Assembly (NCBI RefSeq): GCF_049675895.1
Contig: NZ_CP183834.1
Coordinates: forward strand, 2,728,001 to 2,792,000
Length of the DNA stretch: 64,000 bases
DNA from: Ampullimonas aquatilis
GTDB taxonomy: Bacteria; Pseudomonadota; Gammaproteobacteria; Burkholderiales; Burkholderiaceae_D
Reading direction: 5' to 3'
How positions within the stretch are numbered: the first letter of the stretch is position 1; each line of letters opens with the position of its first letter. Shown in pieces: positions 46,874 to 56,736 of the stretch. Below the pieces are notes generated by a model that was not told the origin of the DNA, ran no database searches, and worked only from the letters and a program-made list of their open reading frames with translations. The position numbers were made by a program, and so were the translations under genes.

Positions 46874-48829
46874 TCAAACCTTCATGGGCAAAATGACCAT
46901 TTGCAATCCATACAAGTGAAGCTTCCTTTGTATCGCCAAGGCCGCCTGGTTATGCAGCAAACGAATAAACCAATTATCAGCTTCGAAAATTAATTTGCTA
47001 GTAAAGAAGATTGCATTCGGAAAGTCATCCTGTATCTTTCGACACAACTCAAATATTTCCTCGACGGCATCCGTCCCGAAACCAACGTAAGACTGCGCAG
47101 CCATACCGTGACTCTGGCAAAAGTTCACAAAATAGTTCAGAGACAAATTTGCCTCGGTACGCATCTGCTCAAGCGTGTTCTCCCCGCCATATCCTTGTGC
47201 GTCAACTGTTCGCGCATTGACAAAAATAAAATTCTTAAAATGATTCGGAAACATTCTTTGCACCCAGAGCAAAGCATGTAATCCCCCACCTCGACTAGAG
47301 CCAACAATAAATACCGCCGTTTGGTCGTCAGAATTTGGCTTGATATGACCGCTTAATGAACCAAATGGCTGATTAGCAAAAATCTCATCAACAGCTTTAA
47401 TCTTTTCTTTGGTTTCTCGATAGTGATTGCGAATAAATACACTTAACCCAATAACCAGCCCTGTAATAAGCAAGGTAACCCAACCACCCTCCTCAAACTT
47501 AGCAATAACAGTGACACATAAAATACTGATCGTCACTAATAATCCCAGACCCGACAACAATAGGCCCTTTAACCATCCAGAATCATTGGTATGCCTACAC
47601 CAATAAATACATAAGCCAAACAAAGACAAACTAAAGGTCAAAAATACATTAATCGAATATAAAACCACCAACAAATCAACTTTCCCACCTGACCAATATA
47701 AAATAGCCAGCGCAGAGATACCCATCAATAAAACACCATTCTGAGTAACAAGGCGTGTCGACAAATAACGAAATTTATGAGGCATCCAAGAGTCTGCAGC
47801 CATATTAGCCAAAACTGATGGCCCCCCCAAAAATCCAGTGTTTGCCGCCACCAATAACAAACCGGCTTCGAAGGCCAATACCACCGTCAATACAATCCCG
47901 AGTGATGTGCCCGTAAAACCCATATCTCTCGCAATATCTCGAAAAACTACCGCATTTAAAGTTTGTCCCTCTACAGGTTTTGCACTCCACAACAGATAAA
48001 GCAGTATAATTCCGCCCGCCATAAATGCCAGGCTAATTGCCATATACATCATGGTCATCTTGCCAGTTTTAACTCGAGGTTCCGCTAGCGACTGTACATT
48101 ATTTGAAACGGCCTCAATACCAGTATATGTCCCCCCCCCAAGTGAATATGCTTTCAGAAATAATGCGACGACAAAAAGCCAACTGGTATCATTTGCCAGT
48201 TGCTTCGTCTCCGCAATAGTATCTGGCAAAAGAGCTGGAATACCGTCAGCATGAGCAAATACACCATAAAGAATCAGTACAACATGAGTGATAACAAAGC
48301 CAAGAAATATAGGTATTAATATCTTTATTGATTCTTTTGCACCCCTCAAATTCATCCACATGAGAATAGCCGCCAAAATACATTCAACACCCAGTTTGGA
48401 TCCTTGCAACCCTACCGGCAATAAGCTGAATAATGCATCGACGCCACTAGCCACAGAAATGGCAATTGTAAGAACGTAGTCCACAATCAGCGCAGCGCCC
48501 GAAACCAGACCGGCATACGGTCCTACTAATGAGGTAGCTATACGATATCCGCCGCCGCCCGAGGGAAATAACGTGATGATTTGGTTGTAAGCTAGGGAAA
48601 TAATAAAAACTGTCACCGCAGTTGCGATGGCTAGATAAAGGCCAAAATGGGTGTGCACCCCCAAGGCTTTAAAAGCCTCCTCTGGGCCATAGGCAGAAGA
48701 AGAAAGGCCATCCGCCCCCAATCCAACCCAAGCCAAAAATGCAACCAGCGCAAGTGAATGCTTGGTTTCAAGTTTGAAAGGATCTAATTCTTTACCAAGG
48801 AACCATTCTCTTAGCTTTTTTGTATTCAT
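46874..48829 (-). CDS. APC-superfamily permease, KimA/YdaO-like
   Basis: The 651-residue protein has about twelve membrane helices (40-460) and a soluble C-terminal part of about 170 residues. The first helix region reads GLGADGLSSSAYGPEEA, followed by LFPSGGGGYRIATSLVG and YVLTIAISVASGVDALFS. These patterns match KimA, the high-affinity potassium importer of Bacillus, better than classical amino-acid permeases. Substrate assignment to potassium is inference from that resemblance. The tail looks like the cytoplasmic domain of such transporters. It could form a unit with the downstream ParA-like gene. Confidence 0.75.
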   Translation of the reverse strand: MNTKKLREWFLGKELDPFKLETKHSLALVAFLAWVGLGADGLSSSAYGPEEAFKALGVHTHFGLYLAIATAVTVFIISLAYNQIITLFPSGGGGYRIATSLVGPYAGLVSGAALIVDYVLTIAISVASGVDALFSLLPVGLQGSKLGVECILAAILMWMNLRGAKESIKILIPIFLGFVITHVVLILYGVFAHADGIPALLPDTIAETKQLANDTSWLFVVALFLKAYSLGGGTYTGIEAVSNNVQSLAEPRVKTGKMTMMYMAISLAFMAGGIILLYLLWSAKPVEGQTLNAVVFRDIARDMGFTGTSLGIVLTVVLAFEAGLLLVAANTGFLGGPSVLANMAADSWMPHKFRYLSTRLVTQNGVLLMGISALAILYWSGGKVDLLVVLYSINVFLTFSLSLFGLCIYWCRHTNDSGWLKGLLLSGLGLLVTISILCVTVIAKFEEGGWVTLLITGLVIGLSVFIRNHYRETKEKIKAVDEIFANQPFGSLSGHIKPNSDDQTAVFIVGSSRGGGLHALLWVQRMFPNHFKNFIFVNARTVDAQGYGGENTLEQMRTEANLSLNYFVNFCQSHGMAAQSYVGFGTDAVEEIFELCRKIQDDFPNAIFFTSKLIFEADNWFIRLLHNQAALAIQRKLHLYGLQMVILPMKV

Positions 48830-48969
48830 TCTTGGTGAATTTCTTTATCAACTAGAGCATTAGAACAGAAAAAACTATATTTCGCGGACTGCTCAACCAA
48901 TCTTTGAAATTGCTGCAATGCGCAAGCGATATTACGCCTAACAAATGATAATGCCAAGTAAATGAGATA

Positions 48970-48998
48970 TTGCTCAATCAATCCAATTAAGCCATAAT
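48970..48998 (+). promoter_or_regulatory. Promoter of tRNA-Leu
   Basis: TTGCTC (48970-48975) and CATAAT (48993-48998) with a 17-base spacer, placing the start a few bases ahead of the tRNA at 49008. Confidence 0.7.
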
Positions 48999-49007
48999 AG
49001 CTCTTTT

Positions 49008-49092
49008 GCCGGGATGGTGGAATTGGTAGACGCGCCGGACTCAAAATCCGGTGCCGCAAGGCGTGAGGGTTCAAGTCCCTCTCCCGGCACCA
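49008..49092 (+). tRNA. tRNA-Leu (anticodon CAA)
   Basis: An 85-base class II tRNA with acceptor GCCGGGA/TCCCGGC, anticodon loop CTCAAAA in a CCGGA/TCCGG stem, a long variable arm, T-loop TTCAAGT and encoded CCA. It reads UUG leucine codons and stands alone. Confidence 0.97.
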
Positions 49093-49102
49093 CTAATCTT
49101 CT

Positions 49103-49122
49103 TATATCAATAGTTTGATATA
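49103..49122. other. Short inverted repeat behind tRNA-Leu
   Basis: TATATCAA and TTGATATA are perfect 8-bp arms around a TAGT loop, 10 bases after the tRNA. There is no T-run, so it is either a weak tRNA terminator or a binding site ahead of the exopolysaccharide genes. The rest of 49123-49345 shows no gene. Confidence 0.4.
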
Positions 49123-49345
49123 GCTCAATTCAGCACTTGTTGATAATTAGACTCGTCAACAACTGACTTCTCAGTAATACCAATATTCGTAAGTGTCAAT
49201 AATTCCGGATTTCCAGCTAATTCTGTTTATTAGTTTTCAACACGACAACTTGTTGGCAGTACCTTTCTAAGGTGTCTTGGATAATTTGCTCAATATTAGG
49301 CATTTCATGCCTTGAGGTTTTGGATTAGATTTCCAGGAGTAAAGT

Positions 49346-51649
49346 GTGTCGGTTGAATCGCTCTTATTGATTTTCAAATATCGCTGGAAAACATTTCTGG
49401 TTATTTATGCCACAGTATTGTTACTTGCGGTTGGAATCACTTTTGCCCTACCCAAGCAATACAAATCCAATACGCAAATATTGATTGATACCAAATTAAT
49501 AGATCCTAGTAACTCTCAGTCAAGTTTGTCACAGCTTAGCCCTGGATATATGTCGACGCAGGTCGACATTATTAATAGTGACAGGGTTGCCAACAAAGTC
49601 ATTGAGAAACTCAATCTGGCAAAAGATGAAGAATGGCAAAAAAAGTGGCGAAAAGAAAATCCCACCAACGGGACTATTGAAAACTTCTTGATAAGAAAGC
49701 TAGAAAAAAGACTTGATGTTAAAACATCAAGAGAAGGAAGCGTTCTAGTCATTGAATACACGGATAATTCAGCGCAATCTGCAGCTGATATCACCAATGC
49801 ATTTGCAGAGAGTTATATTGACGCAAATCTTGAACTAAAAATTGACCCCGCAAAGAAATATGCGGAACTTTTTGTTCAAAAAACGGAGAAGTTACGTACC
49901 GAACTGGAGCTGGCACAAAACAAGCTGTCATCTTTTCAAAAACTGAATGGATTAGTTATCTCCGATGACAAGATTGATATCGAAAATGCACGATTAGCCG
50001 AATTGTCTGCCCAAGTTGCCGCGGCCCAAGGACAAAAACTCGACAGTAACTCTCGTGCAAGGCAAGCAGAAGTTGGTACAGACTCACAGGACGTATTACA
50101 AAATCCACTCATTCAATCATTGCAAGCCGAAGTCATTCGTCAAGAAGCTAAACTCAAAGAGCTTAATAACCAATATGGTGTTAATCATCCTCAATATCAA
50201 AATGCACTTTCACAACTGAATGAGTTAAAAGCAAAACTTCAACAAGAAGGTAAAAAAGTAGCTAATTCATTAACAGGCACAACTAAAGCCAACACTTTTA
50301 AAGAGTCAGAACTCAAGCAAGCATTAGAGCAACAGAAAAAAAGAATGCTGGATCTGCGCAAGTTGAAAGATGAAAATGCCGCATTACAGCGCGATGTTGA
50401 TATTGCACAAAAAGCGTACGATGCGGCCAGCCAAAGGTTATCCCAATCGACCATGGAAACCCAAACACAACAAGCTAATGCAATCATTATTTCGAGAGCC
50501 ACTCCCCCTGTAGAGGCGAGCAGCCCCAAGCTCTCTCTTAATGTGTTACTTGGCTCTTTCCTTGGATTGGTTCTCGCCAGTTTAGGTATTTGCATTCTTG
50601 AACTAAATCAGAAAGTAATTCGAACTGACAATGATATTCAAAGCAAGTTGAACATTGCGTCATTAGCATCCTTGCCACTATTTTTACACATAGACAACCA
50701 AACCAAAGCTATTAAAACCAACAAAACAACATCTGCAGAAGAGCTTATCAAAGTGCTCACTTTTGATCATGTACAAAACACATCAAATATTGAACCGCTA
50801 TCAGTCACTCTCTCCAAAATAGATTCAATTGGTGAAATTTTATTAAACAACGGGAAAATCAGCAGAGATCAAATTGCCAGAATTCAGAGTGAGCAAGAAA
50901 AAAGTAAAAAAAGATTTGGTGATGTGGCAATTCAACTGGGAATCTTGAATAAGGAAGATATTGATCTCGCCTTGGCTACACAATACGATTACTCCGTATT
51001 GTCGAAAGATAACGCTTCACTTCATCCATCACTTGTTTCTGCATTACAGCCACAACACGTCATCGTCGAAAAATTCAGAATACTGCGTAGTCAGCTCTTA
51101 TTACGCTGGATAAAACCACATCCAGGTCATAAAACTATTTCCATAGTGAGTCCCAATAATCAAGATGGTAGAAGCTTTATTGCTGCAAACTTAGCAATTG
51201 TTTTTTCACAGCTAGGAGAAAAAACACTACTGATTGATGCAGACCTTCGCAATTCGTCTCAGCATCGGCTTTTCAATCTCGAAAATCGAACTGGTCTATC
51301 TAGTGTATTGTCTGGCAGATCAGGGGCTGAATCAGTTGTGCAAATTGCAGGACTCAATTATCTGTCAGTTCTACCGGCAGGACCAATTCCTCCAAATCCT
51401 CAAGAGCTATTGAGCAGAACACTATTTAGTCGCTTGTTGGATGAGGCAAGAAAAGTTTTTGATATTATTATTATTGACACATCATCGTCTAACGATAATT
51501 CTGATTCACAGATTATTGCCAGTATTACAGGCGCCAGCATGGTTGTTATTAGAAAAAACCATACTGACCTGGATAGTCATAATGATCTACTCGAATCTTT
51601 AAGTGTGGCAGGTACACACATTATTGGCGCAGTCAGCAATGAAGCCTAA
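49346..51649 (+). CDS. Fused EpsF-EpsG-type polysaccharide chain-length and BY-kinase-like protein
   Basis: The 767-residue protein joins two parts that are usually separate genes. Residues 1-430 form a Wzz/EpsF-like co-polymerase: membrane helix at about 17-33, long coiled coil, GNVR-like region and second helix near 400-420. Residues about 490-767 resemble EpsG. First comes an MshEN-like module (IGEILLNNGKISRDQI, then KRFGDVAIQLGILNKEDI). An ATPase domain follows with VSPNNQDGRSFIAANLA, where the P-loop Lys is Arg, and LLIDADLRNSSQHRLFNL. Such Arg also occurs in EpsG-type proteins. No C-terminal Tyr cluster is present. The GTG start has AGGAG ahead. It begins the exopolysaccharide cluster. 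Confidence 0.88.
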   Translation: MSVESLLLIFKYRWKTFLVIYATVLLLAVGITFALPKQYKSNTQILIDTKLIDPSNSQSSLSQLSPGYMSTQVDIINSDRVANKVIEKLNLAKDEEWQKKWRKENPTNGTIENFLIRKLEKRLDVKTSREGSVLVIEYTDNSAQSAADITNAFAESYIDANLELKIDPAKKYAELFVQKTEKLRTELELAQNKLSSFQKLNGLVISDDKIDIENARLAELSAQVAAAQGQKLDSNSRARQAEVGTDSQDVLQNPLIQSLQAEVIRQEAKLKELNNQYGVNHPQYQNALSQLNELKAKLQQEGKKVANSLTGTTKANTFKESELKQALEQQKKRMLDLRKLKDENAALQRDVDIAQKAYDAASQRLSQSTMETQTQQANAIIISRATPPVEASSPKLSLNVLLGSFLGLVLASLGICILELNQKVIRTDNDIQSKLNIASLASLPLFLHIDNQTKAIKTNKTTSAEELIKVLTFDHVQNTSNIEPLSVTLSKIDSIGEILLNNGKISRDQIARIQSEQEKSKKRFGDVAIQLGILNKEDIDLALATQYDYSVLSKDNASLHPSLVSALQPQHVIVEKFRILRSQLLLRWIKPHPGHKTISIVSPNNQDGRSFIAANLAIVFSQLGEKTLLIDADLRNSSQHRLFNLENRTGLSSVLSGRSGAESVVQIAGLNYLSVLPAGPIPPNPQELLSRTLFSRLLDEARKVFDIIIIDTSSSNDNSDSQIIASITGASMVVIRKNHTDLDSHNDLLESLSVAGTHIIGAVSNEA

Positions 51650-51675
51650 TACAACGAAAAACACTGCGACTCATT

Positions 51676-53229
51676 ATGTCTGAATTAGAACCGATGGAAT
51701 CTGACCGCGAAGATTCTTATTCAAATACTGCCATCAAAAAATCATTAAAGTACTTCGTACTGGGAAAGGGTGTTGGCGCTTTAATTGGCGTAGGCTGGTT
51801 ACTATTGCTGGTTAGAGCCTTGAGTAAATCAGAGTATGGCATCTACGTGGGTCTTGTCGCCTATTTGGAATTATTTGTAGTTCTATCCAATTTCGGATTA
51901 GTCCCAATTTCGGAGCGATACGTCCCCGAATGGAAAACTAAAAATCAAATAGGTAAACTCAAAGGCTTGATACTGTTTCTCTTTAAGGCAAGGCTTTTGA
52001 CTGTCTGTGTTATTGCCTTAGTTGCTGCGATGATCACACATCTTTTTTCTGAGCCGCTAGGTATAACGCAATATGCAACCACATTTATTATTTTTCAGAT
52101 TGTCGTGGCCAGTGAATCCTTTGCCAGATTTATTGAAACCATTTTCGACTCTCTGATGCTACAAGGCAGAGCACAAATATCGCTTTTTTCCAGAACAGGG
52201 ACGAGACTGCTCCTTCTGATTTTTCTTTTAACAAAACAAGTTGATATCAACCTGACTACTTGGGTAGTTTATGAAGCAGTGGCTTATGCTATCGGACTTC
52301 TAGTTACCATCACGATACTTGGGCTTACTTATCGCTCACTTGGCGATGCCAACCCAATCGAACCAGATAGAAACGCCAAAATCAGATTTGGGTTACCCAT
52401 ATATGGATCCCATGTTTTGGGTGTTATCACTGGTATAGATGTCATCAAATTATTGGCCATTCGGGTTCTCGGAGCAGAAGCAACTGCTGTATTCGGTTTT
52501 TGCGCTTCATTGGCCTGGATGATGCAAAGATACCTACCTTCATTTCTACTAGTTGGCTTAATTCGGCCTCTGATTGTTGCCGCAGCAGTTTCCCAGAATG
52601 GTCACGAAAAACTGGATCGCATTACCTCCATTGTCATCAAACTGAATGCCATGATCATTGGCTGTGGTTTAGCCTTGTCTCTGGTATTAGGCGATGAAAT
52701 TGTTATGTCCTTATCAGGAGGAAAATTTTCTTCAGGTGGCATACATCTGAGTATATTTTTATTATTTATATTTACCCAAACCTTACATGCCGTCATCGGC
52801 TACGTTGGCTTGGCAAAAAGCCAAGGTTTGTTGATGTTTCTCGCAAAGTTAGCTAGTGGCCTCATCTTACTCGTCACATTACTTTTCTCTAATGTGATAG
52901 GTATCTATGCCTACTCAACAGCACTAGTTGTAAGTGATTTAGTTTGGTTTTTCTTGGTATTTTTCTGGTTGAAAAAAATGAGTCAAGCTCCCCAACTTCC
53001 TTATCTTGGTTTAGTAAAAATATTTGGGGTGGTACTTGCAAGCTATGCAATAAGCGAATCAATCATATCTTTTGCGACACATCAGCCAGTCACACTCTTG
53101 TCAACTATTTTAGCCAGCTTATTCATCAGCACGATCTTTATATTGCTTTGTTATCGATTCAAACCATTTTTGGCAGAAGAAAGAAATGCCATTAATCGTA
53201 TGCTGCCAATGAAGATATTCATTTGGTAA
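51676..53229 (+). CDS. Wzx-like oligosaccharide flippase
   Basis: The 517-residue membrane protein has about twelve to fourteen helices and the polysaccharide-synthase pattern at its start (KYFVLGKGVGALIGVGWLLLLVRALSKSEYG, in pieces). It probably flips lipid-linked repeat units across the inner membrane for the polymer whose length the preceding protein controls. It starts 26 bases after that gene. No Wzy-type polymerase is in the window. Confidence 0.8.
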   Translation: MSELEPMESDREDSYSNTAIKKSLKYFVLGKGVGALIGVGWLLLLVRALSKSEYGIYVGLVAYLELFVVLSNFGLVPISERYVPEWKTKNQIGKLKGLILFLFKARLLTVCVIALVAAMITHLFSEPLGITQYATTFIIFQIVVASESFARFIETIFDSLMLQGRAQISLFSRTGTRLLLLIFLLTKQVDINLTTWVVYEAVAYAIGLLVTITILGLTYRSLGDANPIEPDRNAKIRFGLPIYGSHVLGVITGIDVIKLLAIRVLGAEATAVFGFCASLAWMMQRYLPSFLLVGLIRPLIVAAAVSQNGHEKLDRITSIVIKLNAMIIGCGLALSLVLGDEIVMSLSGGKFSSGGIHLSIFLLFIFTQTLHAVIGYVGLAKSQGLLMFLAKLASGLILLVTLLFSNVIGIYAYSTALVVSDLVWFFLVFFWLKKMSQAPQLPYLGLVKIFGVVLASYAISESIISFATHQPVTLLSTILASLFISTIFILLCYRFKPFLAEERNAINRMLPMKIFIW

Positions 53230-53418
53230 CCTTATTGCAATTATTCACAGATTCTCGGTAAAAGTTTTTTACAATTATCAAATGATAAATATTCGCTTTT
53301 GCTTTATGGCATTTCCACCAATAATTCAGCCATATCCAAGAGTTGCCTTTTTCAACCTTAAATGTTGATTGATTGTTAGATTTCCAAACGCATTCCCATT
53401 TCGTTGCACCAATAACCC

Positions 53419-54645
53419 ATGCCCCATCTTCTAAGCATTAATAATTACCACTACAGACGAGGCGGCTCAGATGTTATGTATTTTGATCACGCGACGTTAA
53501 TGGAAAGCCAAGGGTGGAAAAATGCTTTTTTCTCAATGCATCATCCAAAAAACTTTGACTCTAGCTGGTCAAAATTCTTCGTGAATGAAATTGAATTTGG
53601 ACACGCATACTCGGCTCTAGATAAGATCAAGATGGCATCAAAAGTCATCTATTCTTTTGAAGCGCAAAATAAACTGCGTACCCTGCTCAACGAATATCCT
53701 GCTTCAATTGCACACCTGCACTGCATTTATCATCATCTATCTCCTGCGATTTTGCCAATACTTAAGAAAGCCAGCATACCTGTTGTACTTACTGCACACG
53801 ATCTAAAACTAGCCTGCCCTGCTTACAAAATGCTAAATAGTCATGGTATCTGCGAGAAGTGCAAATCAGGAAACTATTTGGATCTCATCAAATATCGATG
53901 CATTAAGGACTCGCTCTTGGCCAGTACAGTTGTGGCCATGGAAAGCAGTCTCCACAAGCTGCTGGGAAGTTATAAAAATAATGTCAATAGAATTGTGGCG
54001 CCAAGTCAATTTTTCCGAAACAAGCTCGTCGAATGGGGATGGCCCAAAGAACAAATTACTTATATCCCCAACTATGTCGACATTTCAAAATTTGAATTAT
54101 CCGAATCTGTAGGCAAATACTTTCTGTATTTCGGCCGACTTGCGCCAGAGAAAGGTGTTGCCACTCTGATTAATGCGGCCGTTAAAGCGAAGGTACCATT
54201 AAAAATTGTTGGAACAGGCCCACTTGAAACCCAGCTGAAATCGCAAGCTGCTGAAAACGCCCAACAAATCGAATTTCTGGGTTACAAGACAGGTCAGGAT
54301 TTAATCGATCTGATACAAAATTCCCGATGCGTCGTTCTACCATCAGAATGGTACGAAAACGCACCCATGAGCGTTCTGGAAAGTTATGCTCAGGGTAAAA
54401 CAGTAATTGGCGCCAAAATCGGCGGTATTCCTGAGCTGATTAATGAAGGAGAAACAGGCTGGATGTTTGAGAGCAAAAATCAGGAAGCGCTTGCCGACTT
54501 ATTAGTTAAAGTAAACCAGCTTACCGATGAAAAACTGATGAGCATGGGACATGATTGTAGAACCTTCGTTGGTGGGACTTTCAATCGTCAACGCTATATC
54601 GATGGCACATTACGGCTTTACTCTGAGCTGGGGGTCGCCGCATGA
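53419..54645 (+). CDS. GT4-family glycosyltransferase
   Basis: The 408-residue GT-B enzyme starts MPHLLSINNYHYRRGGSD and has the acceptor domain at 1-180. The nucleotide-sugar domain follows with YFGRLAPEKGVATLINA, PSEWYENAPMSVLESYAQGK (the EX7E-type motif) and IGGIPELINEGETGWMF. Sugar and linkage are not predictable. It lies 189 bases after the flippase, so it may have its own promoter, and overlaps the next glycosyltransferase by 4 bases. The ribosome binding site is weak. Confidence 0.87.
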   Translation: MPHLLSINNYHYRRGGSDVMYFDHATLMESQGWKNAFFSMHHPKNFDSSWSKFFVNEIEFGHAYSALDKIKMASKVIYSFEAQNKLRTLLNEYPASIAHLHCIYHHLSPAILPILKKASIPVVLTAHDLKLACPAYKMLNSHGICEKCKSGNYLDLIKYRCIKDSLLASTVVAMESSLHKLLGSYKNNVNRIVAPSQFFRNKLVEWGWPKEQITYIPNYVDISKFELSESVGKYFLYFGRLAPEKGVATLINAAVKAKVPLKIVGTGPLETQLKSQAAENAQQIEFLGYKTGQDLIDLIQNSRCVVLPSEWYENAPMSVLESYAQGKTVIGAKIGGIPELINEGETGWMFESKNQEALADLLVKVNQLTDEKLMSMGHDCRTFVGGTFNRQRYIDGTLRLYSELGVAA

Positions 54646-55748
54646 ATGCAAAAAAAACACTGAGAATCCTTGGGATTCGAGGCGTACCTGCAGAGCATGG
54701 CGGCTTTGAAACATTTGCTGAATATCTGTGCCTTTACCTCGTTGAAAGAGGATGGAATGTCATCGTCTATTGCCAAAAGGAAGGTACGGGACTCACCTAT
54801 CAAGACACTTGGAAAGGTGTCACTAGAATCAACATTTCAATTAAAGATGATGGCCCTAAAGGTACCGTGCTGTTTGACTGGAAATCAGTCATGCACGCGT
54901 CAGAATATAAGGATCTGTGCCTAACACTGGGCTACAACACGGCCTTATTCTGTTCTCTCTTACGTGTAAAGGGTGTTCGCAACCTGATCAATATGGATGG
55001 TATTGAGTGGCATCGAGCCAAGTGGGGATCTGCGGCCAAAGCCTGGTTCTATTTTAATGAATGGGCGGGTTGTTTTTTAGGTGACCATTTGATCGCGGAT
55101 CATCCGGAAATCAAAAAACACTTGTCCATGCGAACATCAGATAAAAAAATCACGATGATTCCATACGGTGCCCCCTTGGTTAGTAATGCACCTTTGCACC
55201 TGATTAACCAATATGGTTTATCAGAAAAAAAGTTTCTGACCGTTATTGCCCGACCAGAACCAGAAAACTCCCTGCTTGAAATTGTGACGGCGTTCTCGGC
55301 CAAACCAAGAGGCGTCAATCTTGTTGTTCTCGGCAAATACAACACCAAAGATAACGCCTATCATAAGGCCGTCGTGAGTAAAGCGAGTAAGGAGGTACAG
55401 TTCCTTGGTGCTATTTACAATCGCAATATTGTTCAAGCATTAAGATTTTATAGCCTGGCTTATATACATGGCCATCAAGTTGGTGGCACCAATCCATCCC
55501 TGCTAGAAGCTCTTGGCTGTGCCAATCCGATTATTGCTCATGACAATCGCTTCAATCGCTGGGTTGCCGGTGAAGAGGCACTTTACTTTGACTCAGAAAA
55601 ACAGCTGGATGAACAGTTGTCCAAACTGATTAACAATCCGAATCTTACTCAAGCGCTATCTACATCCAGCATGAAACGCTTTCAGGAAAACTTTACCTGG
55701 GATATGGTATTGCGCCAATACGAGGCACTACTAGAACGCCATATTTGA
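54642..55748 (+). CDS. DUF1972/GT4-type glycosyltransferase
   Basis: The 368-residue protein begins with the DUF1972 signature LGIRGVPAEHGGFETFAEYL and has INMDGIEWHRAKWG in the first half. VHGHQVGGTNPSLLEALGCANP-like YIHGHQVGGTNPSLLEALG follows in the second, typical of rhamnosyltransferase-like GT4 enzymes. Its ATG overlaps the preceding stop (ATGA), so the two transferases are coupled. It ends the plus-strand cluster. Confidence 0.87.
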   Translation: MNAKKTLRILGIRGVPAEHGGFETFAEYLCLYLVERGWNVIVYCQKEGTGLTYQDTWKGVTRINISIKDDGPKGTVLFDWKSVMHASEYKDLCLTLGYNTALFCSLLRVKGVRNLINMDGIEWHRAKWGSAAKAWFYFNEWAGCFLGDHLIADHPEIKKHLSMRTSDKKITMIPYGAPLVSNAPLHLINQYGLSEKKFLTVIARPEPENSLLEIVTAFSAKPRGVNLVVLGKYNTKDNAYHKAVVSKASKEVQFLGAIYNRNIVQALRFYSLAYIHGHQVGGTNPSLLEALGCANPIIAHDNRFNRWVAGEEALYFDSEKQLDEQLSKLINNPNLTQALSTSSMKRFQENFTWDMVLRQYEALLERHI

Positions 55749-55769
55749 TTCACCAACATCATCTACAAA

Positions 55770-56723
55770 TTATTGAGACTTTTTCCAGCTATCCGCTATT
55801 GTCGGGAAAATAAGGCGATATCGTAATTCTTGTTTCAAACGCCGGTTGCTTAACCGGCGTGATTCACGTAGAAATGACATTTGCACTTCCGAAAGCAAAG
55901 TCTTGATTTGCGTCATTGGTACTCTCGGTGGCCTGGCAAGCCCCAATTGGTCAGCAACTTTTTCCATATACTCACCCATCGTCATCGCACTATCATCCAC
56001 GGCATGATAAATACGTCCAGGCTTGGCACGAAATAAGGCCGAAACGGCTATTTTCGCCAAATCTTCCGAATGGATATGATTGGTAAAAACATCCTCATCA
56101 CTTTTCAATATCGGCAGGCCCTTTTTTAATCGCTCTTCGGGCAAACGAGATTCGCTATAGATCCCGGGAACTCTCAAAATCGCAATGAAGCGATTTGTAT
56201 GTATGTCTGATGCTCTTTTGGCAAATTGACGCAAAAACCCTTCGGCAGAAACACGTCGTTTTGCTCGAGCCGTAATCGGCTTGACTGGATGCGTCTCATC
56301 CACCCATTGTCCGTGACAATCACCATAAACCCCACTCGTACTGGTATAAATGACGCGCGTTTTCCTGAAGACTTCAGTTTGCTGCTTAAATGAATGGGGT
56401 AAAATTTTCCGTTGTCTAGATGGATAAGCTAATTTTGCCAATAAGGCTGGGGTTCGTGAATCAACATTGCCACAGGCTGGCGGTGGCGCAAAATGCAAAA
56501 TCTTGTCTGCCAGATGCCGAATTCTGTTCAATGTTTCAGGATGATCCAGATTGCCCAAAATGGGAGTTGCACCTTGCTGACGCAAATGGGACATACGATT
56601 TTTATCCGAGGTCAGTGCAAAGATCCGAAAACGCTCTTTTAATAAGGTAATACATCGCATACCGATATCACCGCAACCGACTATCAACAGACGTTCTCGT
56701 CCAAGTTTTTTGTTTTTGAACAT
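55770..56723 (-). CDS. NAD-dependent epimerase-like SDR protein
   Basis: The 317-residue protein is an extended SDR relative of YeeZ. The dinucleotide motif is LLIVGCGDIGMRCI at residues 12-25; VIYTSTSGVYGDCHG holds the SDR active-site Ser/Tyr area (YTSTSGVYG), and RVPGIYSESRLP follows. Substrate is unknown. It is convergent with the glycosyltransferases and divergent from the reductase gene with a 13-base gap, so its promoter must lie inside the neighbour. Confidence 0.83.
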   Translation of the reverse strand: MFKNKKLGRERLLIVGCGDIGMRCITLLKERFRIFALTSDKNRMSHLRQQGATPILGNLDHPETLNRIRHLADKILHFAPPPACGNVDSRTPALLAKLAYPSRQRKILPHSFKQQTEVFRKTRVIYTSTSGVYGDCHGQWVDETHPVKPITARAKRRVSAEGFLRQFAKRASDIHTNRFIAILRVPGIYSESRLPEERLKKGLPILKSDEDVFTNHIHSEDLAKIAVSALFRAKPGRIYHAVDDSAMTMGEYMEKVADQLGLARPPRVPMTQIKTLLSEVQMSFLRESRRLSNRRLKQELRYRLIFPTIADSWKKSQ

Positions 56724-56736
56724 GTTTTAATTTCTT

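Noticed and set aside
49252..49268. TTGGCAGTACCTTTCT ahead of the exopolysaccharide cluster as a sigma-54 site
   Set aside because: The invariant GC of the -12 element is missing.
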